Assembly: GCA_022545745.1 (NCBI GenBank)
Contig: JACZQL010000068.1
Coordinates: 1-6,753 of the forward strand
Length of the DNA: 6,753 nt
Reading direction: 5' to 3'
Origin: Deltaproteobacteria bacterium
Lineage (GTDB): Bacteria; Desulfobacterota_B; Binatia; UBA9968
The translations under genes were made by a program, and so were the position numbers. The notes beneath the pieces are model-generated. The model made no database searches. It saw only the letters and a list, made by a program, of their open reading frames with translations, and was not told the origin of the DNA. Of the stretch, positions 1-5,478 are shown piece by piece. Every line of letters begins with the position of its first letter. Position 1 is the stretch's first letter.

Positions 1-751
1 AAGGTATGACTAACAAGGTAAGCAGCGCGCTTATGCGTTGGCCCGTATTCAAGTAAAGTAGTACCGGAATCGAAGCGCCTAGGACGACGAGGAGGGTGTA
101 TTCCCATCGGGTGAATGTCTTTCCGAAGCAGACGGCCAAGGTCCGTTTCCCTGCCTTTCGGTCATCCTCAATATCGCGCAAGTTATTGACGGTTAAGATG
201 GCGGTGATGAGTAGACCCGGTCCCAGTCCGGCAACCACAACCAGGGGGTGAATCTCCAGGGCTTGGACGTAGTAGGTTCCGCCGACGGCAACCGGTCCGA
301 AGAAGACCAAGCAAATAAGGTCACCTAGCCCGTGATAACCATATGGGTATGGCCCACCCGTATAGAGAATACCCGAGAGGATGCAGAAGGTACCAATGAG
401 GATGATGGGCAAGCCTCCTCGCATGATGAGAAAGAGGGCTCCAATGCATGCCATCAAGAAAACGAGGGCGGTGGCCCGTTTCATGGCCTGAGGTGTCACC
501 AACCCTGCTTGGGTCAGTCGGAGTGGTCCCTGTCTTTGCGTCGTGTCGGCCCCCTTCTGGTAGTCGAAATAGTCGTTGGCGAAATTGGTTCCGATCTGGA
601 TCAACACCGCACAGACAAGGGCAATAAACGCAGAAGGCCAGTGGTGAAGTCCATCACCATAAGCCAAAGCCGTCCCGACCAAAACCGGAGCCACCGAGGC
701 CCAAAGGGTTTTAGGTCGTGCTGCTAGCAGCCATATTTCTAGGGGATTCAT
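1..751 (-). CDS. menA: 1,4-dihydroxy-2-naphthoate prenyltransferase (UbiA family), 3' end cut by window edge
   Basis: Integral membrane enzyme that attaches a polyprenyl chain to 1,4-dihydroxy-2-naphthoate, giving demethylmenaquinone in menaquinone synthesis. The frame is open from ATG at 751 to the window edge, 250 residues, so a C-terminal part is missing. It begins MNPLEIWLLAARPKTL, typical of MenA. The first Asp-rich prenyl-diphosphate/Mg2+ motif is at residues 56-69 (NFANDYFDYQKGAD). The second is at about 189-201 (NNLRDIEDDRKAG), followed by KRTLAV. Several hydrophobic helices lie between them (about 41-55, 93-110, 114-130, 144-160, 170-187, 219-234). The NDYFDYQKGAD form fits MenA better than UbiA or heme O synthase. 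No clear Shine-Dalgarno sequence precedes the ATG, but the start matches the family N-terminus. It lies 171 nt downstream of the coxG-like gene, so co-transcription is uncertain. Confidence 0.93.
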   Translation of the reverse strand, partial: MNPLEIWLLAARPKTLWASVAPVLVGTALAYGDGLHHWPSAFIALVCAVLIQIGTNFANDYFDYQKGADTTQRQGPLRLTQAGLVTPQAMKRATALVFLMACIGALFLIMRGGLPIILIGTFCILSGILYTGGPYPYGYHGLGDLICLVFFGPVAVGGTYYVQALEIHPLVVVAGLGPGLLITAILTVNNLRDIEDDRKAGKRTLAVCFGKTFTRWEYTLLVVLGASIPVLLYLNTGQRISALLTLLVIP

Positions 752-783
752 TGGGTGGGTCTAGAAATTCGATTGGGACCTTC

Positions 784-810
784 GAGGGCCTTACCCCCCA
801 CGGCCCCCTC
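784..810 (-). other. G-rich hairpin in the coxG-menA spacer
   Basis: On the minus strand GAGGGGGCC and GGCCCTC can pair, with a two-G bulge, around an 11-nt loop containing six consecutive Gs. The element sits about 35-60 nt before the menA start. No T-run follows, so it is a poor intrinsic terminator. It could be a menA leader hairpin or a weak quadruplex-forming tract. The rest of the 752-922 spacer holds no gene that I can see. Confidence 0.25.
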
Positions 811-819
811 CTGCGTAAG

Positions 820-839
820 ACTTCACTTTGTGGATAGAG
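820..839. repeat. Direct repeat copy A (cox-flanking)
   Basis: On the plus strand this reads ACTTCA, then CTT, then TGTGGATAGAG. The same two blocks in the same order, without the CTT, occur at 3034-3050. The two copies sit in the spacers on opposite sides of the coxS-coxM-coxG block. A further ACTTCA is at 845-850. Function unknown; it could be a footprint of insertion, a regulator site or part of a dispersed repeat. Confidence 0.5.
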
Positions 840-922
840 ACATAACTTCACAGGCGGAGAAAGATGTTGGGAAACCGATTCAAGAACCGTGACTCGAGGG
901 GGGTGCTTGGATAAGCCTTGTA

Positions 923-1375
923 CTATTGGGTCACAAGCTGCTTCTTGATGTTTTCGACGAATTCCTTGAGCATCGCATCCGCTTTTCTGCGAATAATGGG
1001 TTGCCCGAACTCGCCGATCTTGCCCATGATGCTAACGTCGGTATCCACTAACAGCTCGGTTTCGGTGGCGCTCAAGTCTTTAAGCTCCATGGTCGTTTTG
1101 GCTCTGACGGCCCCTGCGGCCAGGCGGTCACTTGCATCGGCTCGGAGAGTCGCACGCCAGTTGTCGCGATCTCGCTGTTCCACTATAATCTTTCCTTGCA
1201 GATTGATCGATATGGGACCCACGCGGATCTTGAGAGTCCCCTGGTAAGTATCGGGGTCCAGTTGTTCAATTTTCTCCACTCCAGGGAGCGACTGGGCGAC
1301 TTTGGGAACATCCATGAGAAAATCCCACAGAGGTTCACGGGCGGCTGCGATGACTGCACGCTGATTGAATTTCAT
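923..1375 (-). CDS. coxG: CoxG-like SRPBCC protein (carbon monoxide dehydrogenase subunit G family)
   Basis: A 150-residue protein of the CoxG/SRPBCC family. In characterised CO-dehydrogenase systems CoxG helps attach the enzyme to the membrane; elsewhere its role is less clear. The family signature is visible: an N-terminal strand and helix (residues 5-26, REPLWDFLMDVPKVAQSLPG), LPGVEKIE at 30-37, YQGTLKIRVGPIS at 44-56, and a long C-terminal helix from about 127 to 147. There is no hydrophobic tail, unlike CoxG of carboxydotrophs, so direct membrane insertion is unlikely. Its ATG overlaps the TGA of the FAD-subunit gene by four bases (ATGA), and GAGG lies 6 nt before the ATG. This points to translational coupling and a shared complex. 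It is the last gene of the operon. Confidence 0.88.
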   Translation of the reverse strand: MKFNQRAVIAAAREPLWDFLMDVPKVAQSLPGVEKIEQLDPDTYQGTLKIRVGPISINLQGKIIVEQRDRDNWRATLRADASDRLAAGAVRAKTTMELKDLSATETELLVDTDVSIMGKIGEFGQPIIRRKADAMLKEFVENIKKQLVTQ

Positions 1376-2319
1376 CTTCTACCTCTCTGTTTGGCCTTTG
1401 CCATTTTCTTGGGTTGAGTCTTCTTCGCTGCTCGCGCTTTAGTGGGGGCTTTTTTCCGGAGGCCCGCCAGTGCCTGTTCCAATGCGCGTCGCGCGAAGAC
1501 AACGGCCATTTCTCTTTTGTAGGATGCGGAACCACGAAAATCACTGATGGGGTCAACCACGGATCGGACTTTCTCGGCGGCTTCTCTAAGGGCCTCCGGT
1601 TTTACCGGCTGCCCGCGTAGCACGTCCTCGGCCTCCTTGGCGCGAATGGGTGTCGACCCCACACTGCCCAAGGCGATTCGGACGTCCTGAAAGGTCTTCT
1701 TGGCCTTGTCCAGTGTGACCACGGCTGCAGCGGACACTGTGGCGTAGTCGTCGGCCGTACGAGGCAGGAATTTGAGATAGGCCCCCCCGCTGTTTGGTGG
1801 TAAGGTCGGTACGAAGACCTCCGTAAGAATTTCGTCCGGATTCAGTACTGTTTCGTAGTAATCCGTAAAAAAATCTTCCAAGGGGATCTCTCTGGTGCCG
1901 TTGGCCGAAGTTGCCTTGGCAGTGGCTCCCAGGGCAATCAGGGTTGGGGGCGGGTCCTGGTTAGGATCGGCATGGGCGAGTCCTCCACCGACACTGGCCA
2001 TGTTCCTGACACGGATCGTGGCCACGTAGTGGTAGGTCTGAGCCAAGAGCGGCAGGCGACGCCGCACCAAGGGGTTGGTCTCCAGTTCTCTGTGGGTCAC
2101 CAGGGCGCCTATGCTCAGCCCGCCGTCCTTTTGTGCAATGGTGCTCAGCCGAGGCAAGGAACGCAAGCTGATCAAGCAGGTAGGGCGAACCAGCCGCTGC
2201 CTCATCATAATGATGAGGGCTGTGCCGCCGGCAATGAGTTTTGCGTCGCTGCCGAACTGTTTTAAATCTTGATGGACTTCCTGGAGATTTTTAGGTGTAT
2301 GATATTCAAATGCCAACAT
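1372..2319 (-). CDS. coxM: Molybdenum hydroxylase FAD-binding medium subunit (CoxM/CutM family)
   Basis: Medium subunit of the xanthine dehydrogenase/CO dehydrogenase family. It carries FAD and passes electrons from the iron-sulfur subunit to the acceptor. The FAD-binding N-terminal half shows IAGGT at residues 29-33 and, in the place of the usual TIGGN, SVGGG at 109-113, followed by AHADPNQDPPPTLIALGA. The typical C-terminal domain runs from about 177 to 286 (YLKFLPRTADDYATVSAAA, then IALGSVGSTPIRA). Residues 288-315 form an extra tail made almost wholly of Lys, Arg, Ala, Pro, Gln and Thr. ATG at 2319 is preceded by AAGGA with 7-nt spacing. That AAGGA overlaps the TAA of the small-subunit gene, leaving a 10-nt gap. 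The substrate cannot be told from this subunit, and the CO dehydrogenase role is not established. Homologues serve xanthine, nicotinate, 4-hydroxybenzoyl-CoA and aldehyde enzymes. Confidence 0.92.
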   Translation of the reverse strand: MLAFEYHTPKNLQEVHQDLKQFGSDAKLIAGGTALIIMMRQRLVRPTCLISLRSLPRLSTIAQKDGGLSIGALVTHRELETNPLVRRRLPLLAQTYHYVATIRVRNMASVGGGLAHADPNQDPPPTLIALGATAKATSANGTREIPLEDFFTDYYETVLNPDEILTEVFVPTLPPNSGGAYLKFLPRTADDYATVSAAAVVTLDKAKKTFQDVRIALGSVGSTPIRAKEAEDVLRGQPVKPEALREAAEKVRSVVDPISDFRGSASYKREMAVVFARRALEQALAGLRKKAPTKARAAKKTQPKKMAKAKQRGRR

Positions 2320-2329
2320 GGTCCCGTCC

Positions 2330-2794
2330 TTACTTGAATTGGTGAGCCTTTTGGATGGACTCGATAATCTTGTAATAGCCCGTGCAACGACACAGATTCC
2401 CCATCATCCAGTCCTTCACCTGATCCTCTGTGGGCCGCTTGACCTCGTCTAACAGGGCCTTTGCTGCCACCACCTGGCCGGGGGTGCAAATTCCACACTG
2501 GAAACCACCGTATTTAATAAAGCTTTGCTGAACCCGATGGAGTTTCCCATTTTTGGCCAGTCCCTCGACCGTCGTGATCTGGCGCCCGTCCGCAAAAACC
2601 GCGAGGGCGATACAGGAACTCACCATCTTTCCGTCCATGAGGACCGTACAGGCCCCACAGACACCGACACTGCAACCCTCTTTTGTGCCGGTGAGACCAA
2701 GATCATACCGTAGGGCGTCCACCAAGAGACGATTGGTGGGAATCTCCAGCTCATGCTTTTTGCCGTTCACACGTAAGGTAATCTTCTTGTTCAT
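2330..2794 (-). CDS. coxS: Molybdenum hydroxylase [2Fe-2S] small subunit (CoxS/CutS family)
   Basis: A 154-residue electron-transfer subunit carrying two [2Fe-2S] clusters. The N-terminal plant-ferredoxin-like domain has Cys41, Cys46, Cys49 and Cys61 (EGCSVGVCGACTVLMDG). The C-terminal all-helical domain has Cys100, Cys103, Cys135 and Cys137 (QCGICTPGQ and NLCRCTGYY). All eight ligands are present and the length is standard. ATG at 2794 is chosen because the protein then begins MNKKITLRVNGKKHELE, as in the family. GGAGG lies 10 nt upstream and a second GGAG 3 nt upstream. The frame stays open to 3040, but that stretch is non-coding in character and contains the promoter. First gene of the coxS-coxM-coxG run. 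The usual large Mo-pterin subunit is not adjacent. Confidence 0.95.
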   Translation of the reverse strand: MNKKITLRVNGKKHELEIPTNRLLVDALRYDLGLTGTKEGCSVGVCGACTVLMDGKMVSSCIALAVFADGRQITTVEGLAKNGKLHRVQQSFIKYGGFQCGICTPGQVVAAKALLDEVKRPTEDQVKDWMMGNLCRCTGYYKIIESIQKAHQFK

Positions 2795-2804
2795 GATCTC
2801 CTTT

Positions 2805-2826
2805 CCTCCATGGAGCGTAGTGGAGG
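2805..2826 (-). promoter_or_regulatory. Leader hairpin enclosing the coxS ribosome binding site
   Basis: In the mRNA sense the leader reads CCTCCA, a 10-nt loop, then TGGAGG. The six base pairs would bury the GGAGG that serves the coxS ATG at 2794. A competing fold is the 10-nt palindrome CTCCATGGAG at 2806-2815, which also uses the GGAG. The structure could tune translation, but no ligand-binding RNA class is recognised and the stem is short. Confidence 0.35.
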
Positions 2827-2863
2827 GCATCCGTGATGACAAAGTCCCCCCCTCGGACCGTAT

Positions 2864-2892
2864 TTTATAAGAAGATTTGGGCCGAAGTGCAA
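2864..2892 (-). promoter_or_regulatory. Sigma-70-type promoter for coxS-coxM-coxG
   Basis: On the minus strand TTGCAC (2892-2887) is separated by exactly 17 nt from TATAAA (2869-2864). The -10 box matches five of six consensus bases; the -35 box matches only TTG. Transcription would start near 2857, giving a leader of about 60 nt before the coxS ATG, with a run of seven Gs close to its 5' end. Confidence 0.5.
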
Positions 2893-2896
2893 GAGG

Positions 2897-2922
2897 AAAA
2901 GCGGAAAACATTATCCGCCTTC
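2897..2922 (-). terminator. Possible terminator hairpin after the carboxypeptidase gene
   Basis: On the minus strand GAAGGCGGA and TCCGCTTTT can form a nine-pair stem (two G-T pairs) around TAATGTTT, followed by CCTCTT. It lies about 130 nt past the carboxypeptidase stop and just before the cox promoter, a sensible place to end that transcript. The U-tract is absorbed into the stem, so this is a weak candidate. Confidence 0.25.
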
Positions 2923-2970
2923 GCAGGATGCCATGGGTGCAAGCCTTCGGGTGGATACGTAAGGCGGGTG

Positions 2971-2991
2971 CTTCGGCGAATTCGGCCGAAG
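2971..2991. other. Perfect inverted repeat in the dac-cox spacer
   Basis: CTTCGGC and GCCGAAG form a perfect 7-bp inverted repeat around GAATTCG. It lies about 60 nt past the carboxypeptidase stop and about 80 nt before the cox -35 box. No T-run follows on either strand. It could be a regulator site for the cox promoter or a transcript 3'-end hairpin. The remaining spacer, 2923-3050, holds no gene that I can see. Confidence 0.3.
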
Positions 2992-3033
2992 GAGAGGAGA
3001 ATGCTCCGGATGCCACGGGCGTCACCCCGGGAA

Positions 3034-3050
3034 ACTTCATGTGGATAGAG
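3034..3050. repeat. Direct repeat copy B (cox-flanking)
   Basis: On the plus strand ACTTCATGTGGATAGAG, matching copy A at 820-839 except for a 3-nt CTT insertion there. It abuts the stop codon of the carboxypeptidase gene at 3051-3053. The shorter GATAGAGCT at 3044-3052 occurs again at 4957-4965, just past the TPR gene's stop. Confidence 0.5.
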
Positions 3051-4265
3051 CTATTTGCCTAGGAGGTGCGCTTTTTCCCGCCGCACATCGTTAGCGTGTT
3101 CACCGTTGTGACCAACCTGCTCGGTGGGAGGCGACGTAAGGAAAATCATCGGTTTCATGCCCCTCTTGTGCTCTAGCGTTCGGGCCACTTTCTTTGCCTG
3201 AATCCATTGCGTGTAGGGCCCGATCCGTACCCGGTAGGCGGTGTCCCCGTTCTGCGGGTTAAACCTGTGCACGGAGGTCTTATAGCCGCCTTTGGCGATC
3301 TTATTGCGGAGCGACTTGGCCCTTTCTTCGTCCCGAAAAGAAGCGATTTGGACCATGAATGCCACCGACGAGTTGGAGTCTTGGACTTTTTGGAATCCAT
3401 ATTCGAATAGTCGTTTCGTATCTCTCCAGAGATTACGCGAGCCTAGGACGGAGACCACCAGAGTCACTCCATTGCGGGTGGCTGCCCCGACAAAGCATCT
3501 CCGGGCCGCGCGGGTATAGCCGGTCTTACCGCCGATGGCGCCTTTATAATTCCAGAGGAGGCGGTTTTTGTTCCGCAGCGGCAGTGTCTTCACCCGTTTC
3601 ATTTTTCCCGCCGCAAACAAATCGACTTTTTTCCATTTCGTTTGGACGATGGTGCGAAACGCCGGAATTTTCATGGCGTGATTGAAGATAAGGGCCAAAT
3701 CCTTGGCGGTTGAATAGTGCCCTGGGGCCGTTAACCCATGAGGGTTTGTGAAATGGCTGTTCTCCGCGCCTAGCTGACGTGCCTTCTGGGTCATCATCTC
3801 CGCAAAACCCTCCACTGATTTGCCAATCCCCTCGGCCAGCACCACGCTCGCATCGTTGGCGGAGTATAGGAGCGCGCTATAGAGCAAGTCCTGGACGCTC
3901 ATGGTCTGGCCCGGGCGAAGACCCAACTTCAGGGAGGTCACCTCGGACGCGCTGCGGCTCACAGGGAGATGATCGTGCAGTTGTTTATGCTCCAGGGCAA
4001 CCAGGGCCGTGACCACCTTGGTCGTGCTCGCAGGTGGGAGACCCAACTCGGCCTTGCGTTGAAAAAGTACTGCACCCGTGGCGGCGTTCATAAGGAAGGC
4101 CGCACGCGCAGTCAGTTGCTTTGCGGAAAACGGCCATGCTGAGGAAGCAAAAACAGGGATGGTAAGGACAGCAAGAACGGCTGAGAGCGCTAGGTGTCTG
4201 TTAACTTTCAGGGGTGGCCATCCTCCTTTGTGGAACACTGAGCTGAAGGCACCGCCCAAGGTCAA
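3051..4265 (-). CDS. dacA: D-alanyl-D-alanine carboxypeptidase (peptidase S11) with C-terminal SPOR domain
   Basis: Periplasmic penicillin-binding protein that trims the terminal D-Ala from peptidoglycan pentapeptides. All three active-site motifs are present in the 404-residue reading: S80-T-T-K83 with the nucleophilic Ser, S135-A-N137, and K247-T-G249 (GGKTGYT). The catalytic domain spans about 50-290. The usual PBP5 beta-rich C-terminal domain and amphipathic anchor are replaced by a SPOR domain at about 301-376 (FMVQIASFRDEERAKSL to YRVRIGPYTQW), which in this family binds denuded septal glycan. A 28-residue polar tail follows. The longest frame starts at TTG (4265), which has a weak ribosome site. 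AAAGGAGG at 4222-4229 instead favours CTG at 4211, giving a 386-residue protein that begins (M)KVNRHLALSAVLAVL, a clean signal peptide ending near ASSA. The GTG at 4238 lacks a good site. Function is near certain, start is not. Confidence 0.94.
   Translation of the reverse strand: MTLGGAFSSVFHKGGWPPLKVNRHLALSAVLAVLTIPVFASSAWPFSAKQLTARAAFLMNAATGAVLFQRKAELGLPPASTTKVVTALVALEHKQLHDHLPVSRSASEVTSLKLGLRPGQTMSVQDLLYSALLYSANDASVVLAEGIGKSVEGFAEMMTQKARQLGAENSHFTNPHGLTAPGHYSTAKDLALIFNHAMKIPAFRTIVQTKWKKVDLFAAGKMKRVKTLPLRNKNRLLWNYKGAIGGKTGYTRAARRCFVGAATRNGVTLVVSVLGSRNLWRDTKRLFEYGFQKVQDSNSSVAFMVQIASFRDEERAKSLRNKIAKGGYKTSVHRFNPQNGDTAYRVRIGPYTQWIQAKKVARTLEHKRGMKPMIFLTSPPTEQVGHNGEHANDVRREKAHLLGK
4222..4229 (-). 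promoter_or_regulatory. Strong Shine-Dalgarno inside the annotated carboxypeptidase frame
   Basis: Minus-strand AAAGGAGG lies 12-14 codons into the longest carboxypeptidase frame. The in-frame CTG at 4211-4209 follows after 10 nt, and the translation from there starts directly with a signal peptide. An ATG touches the GGAGG but is out of frame and stops after six codons (MATPES), so it is not the start. This site decides the likely true N-terminus. Confidence 0.5.
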
Positions 4266-4287
4266 ACAACTCAGCCTATGTATGGGT

Positions 4288-4316
4288 TGTATATCACAGT
4301 TCTAAAATGATGTGTA
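4288..4316 (-). promoter_or_regulatory. Candidate promoter for the carboxypeptidase gene
   Basis: TACACA (4316-4311) and TATACA (4293-4288) on the minus strand are separated by 17 nt, in the 61-nt gap between the membrane-protein gene and the carboxypeptidase. Transcription would start near 4281. That leaves only about 16 nt before the TTG at 4265, but about 70 nt before the CTG at 4211. The -10 box matches five of six consensus bases and the -35 box four of six. Confidence 0.4.
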
Positions 4317-4326
4317 GTTCTTTCTT

Positions 4327-4908
4327 TTAGTTGTCGGTGATGGGTTTGTCTAAAAAGCGATTGATTCGTAGGGCAAGATCATGGATCTTTTGCTTGGTAC
4401 CCCGATCCAGAAGGATCGTTTCTCCACCTTTGAGGGCGAGGCGCAGGGAAGCGGTAGGAAACCGGCTTTGACCCATGGTTGAACCAGCAACGGCAAGTCC
4501 GCTATAGACCATATCGGTCCCTACCTGCAAGGCAGCAATCTCGCCGAAGGCCACAGCCAAGTCCCTCCTCTTTAATATGCTCCGCTTTGATAAAAGAACT
4601 CGCTTTGACCCCTGGTCGATGACGGTGGTTCGGTTGAGGCTAAGGAGGAAAAGTGCAACACAGAATAGAATCAGGTTCATTGCAGGAAAGTACCAAAGGG
4701 ACATGGCCGTACTATCCATTCCCTGCAGAAGGATGGCCCGGAGTACCGGCACGGAGAGAAACAGGAGGGCCAGAGAGAGTCCGAGACAGAGGAAACCCGG
4801 ATAGCGGGTGCCACGCCAGACCATACTAACACCATGAGAATCTTCCTGCTGGATCTGAAATCCAAGGCGGCTGATGAATGATTCGAAATGACGCGGATCG
4901 CCTTCCAT
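4327..4908 (-). CDS. Two-helix membrane protein with possible PH-like C-terminal domain
   Basis: A 193-residue protein of unknown function. A short cytoplasmic N-terminus (1-37) leads into two hydrophobic helices at about 38-61 and 70-91, joined by a short loop, so both ends probably face the cytoplasm. Residues 92-188 are beta-rich then helical: TTVIDQGSKRVLLSKRSIL, EIAALQVG, SLRLALKGGETILLDRG, and a last amphipathic helix (KQKIHDLALRINRFLD). This layout resembles bacterial PH-like proteins with a two-helix hairpin, but I infer that from pattern only. No catalytic motif is visible. ATG at 4908 is the first in-frame start; no good ribosome site precedes it. The gene follows the TPR gene after a 62-nt gap and probably ends the run that begins with the nuclease. 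Confidence 0.8.
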   Translation of the reverse strand: MEGDPRHFESFISRLGFQIQQEDSHGVSMVWRGTRYPGFLCLGLSLALLFLSVPVLRAILLQGMDSTAMSLWYFPAMNLILFCVALFLLSLNRTTVIDQGSKRVLLSKRSILKRRDLAVAFGEIAALQVGTDMVYSGLAVAGSTMGQSRFPTASLRLALKGGETILLDRGTKQKIHDLALRINRFLDKPITDN

Positions 4909-4970
4909 TGCGTGGGCCCAAAAGGATCCTGAGTCGATAACCTGAAGGGGTCTATAGATAGAGCTTTTAA

Positions 4971-5456
4971 TTATTGGAGTTGTTGGTGAATGGCCTCCAC
5001 TGCTTGGCGGGCAAACAGATAATTAGGCTCAATGCTGAGGGCTTTTTCGAATTCTTCCTGGGCCTTCTTTAACATGCCCTTAGCCATGTAGACGCGGCCT
5101 AAATTGCAATGTGGATAGTGATACGATTCATACCGGGGAGCTGTAACAGCCTTTTCAAGCCAAGGAATGGCCTCGTCCAGCTGACCCAGGTTGATCAGGT
5201 AAGCCCCGATGTCGTTATAGGGATTCCCAAAGGCAGGGTCCGTTTCTATGGCCTTCTTGCATTCCTCTATGGCATCCTCGTACCGTCCCTGGAAGCTGTA
5301 GGCCCAGCCTAAAAAAGTGTAGGCCTCGGTCGTCGGGTGACAATGGATAGACTCTCTGTATAGACGCACGGCCGCATCCAATTCCCCCTCCGATTGACGA
5401 TGGTAGGCCTCGCGAAAGATTTGCTTTGCCTTTTCTATGTTTTCTTTGTCGCCCAT
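4971..5456 (-). CDS. Tetratricopeptide repeat protein
   Basis: A soluble 161-residue protein made almost wholly of TPR helix pairs, at about residues 8-41, 44-77, 78-111 and 114-147. Canonical positions are visible, for example LGWAYSFQGRYEDAIEECKKAIETDP (in two pieces: LGWAYSFQGRYEDA, then IEECKKAIETDP) and LGRVYMAKGMLKKAQEEFEKAL. The third repeat has a slightly longer link to the fourth (TAPRYESYHYPH). No signal peptide or catalytic domain is present, so it is likely a cytoplasmic protein-binding scaffold whose partner is unknown. ATG at 5456 has GGAAGG five nt upstream. It lies 22 nt after the stop of the small CxxC protein, so the two are probably co-transcribed. Confidence 0.9.
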   Translation of the reverse strand: MGDKENIEKAKQIFREAYHRQSEGELDAAVRLYRESIHCHPTTEAYTFLGWAYSFQGRYEDAIEECKKAIETDPAFGNPYNDIGAYLINLGQLDEAIPWLEKAVTAPRYESYHYPHCNLGRVYMAKGMLKKAQEEFEKALSIEPNYLFARQAVEAIHQQLQ

Positions 5457-5478
5457 GGTTGCCTTCCAATACTAATTG

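Noticed and set aside
332..727. A 131-codon plus-strand open frame
   Set aside because: It lies antisense to menA, whose protein carries clear UbiA motifs. The plus-strand product is low in hydrophobic order and resembles nothing.
752..922. tRNA or degraded coxL remnant between coxG and menA
   Set aside because: No cloverleaf arms and no frame with Mo-pterin subunit motifs were visible on either strand.
1972..2265. Plus-strand open frame opposite coxM
   Set aside because: Shadow of a well-supported FAD-subunit gene; no domain or ribosome site.
2795..3040. An 82-residue N-terminal extension of the coxS frame
   Set aside because: The extension contains the predicted promoter and hairpins and reads as random composition. 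The family N-terminus begins exactly at the ATG at 2794, which has a ribosome site.
2831..3050. Moco-type riboswitch upstream of coxS
   Set aside because: A molybdenum-cofactor riboswitch would suit the genes, but the predicted leader is only about 60 nt and I cannot match the upstream hairpins to that class's conserved core. A covariance-model search would settle it.
2833..3062. Two plus-strand open frames in the dac-cox spacer
   Set aside because: They overlap each other, lack ribosome sites and have Arg/Ala-rich compositions typical of chance frames.
3359..3685. Plus-strand 108-codon open frame opposite the carboxypeptidase
   Set aside because: Antisense shadow of the catalytic and SPOR region, with no recognisable product.
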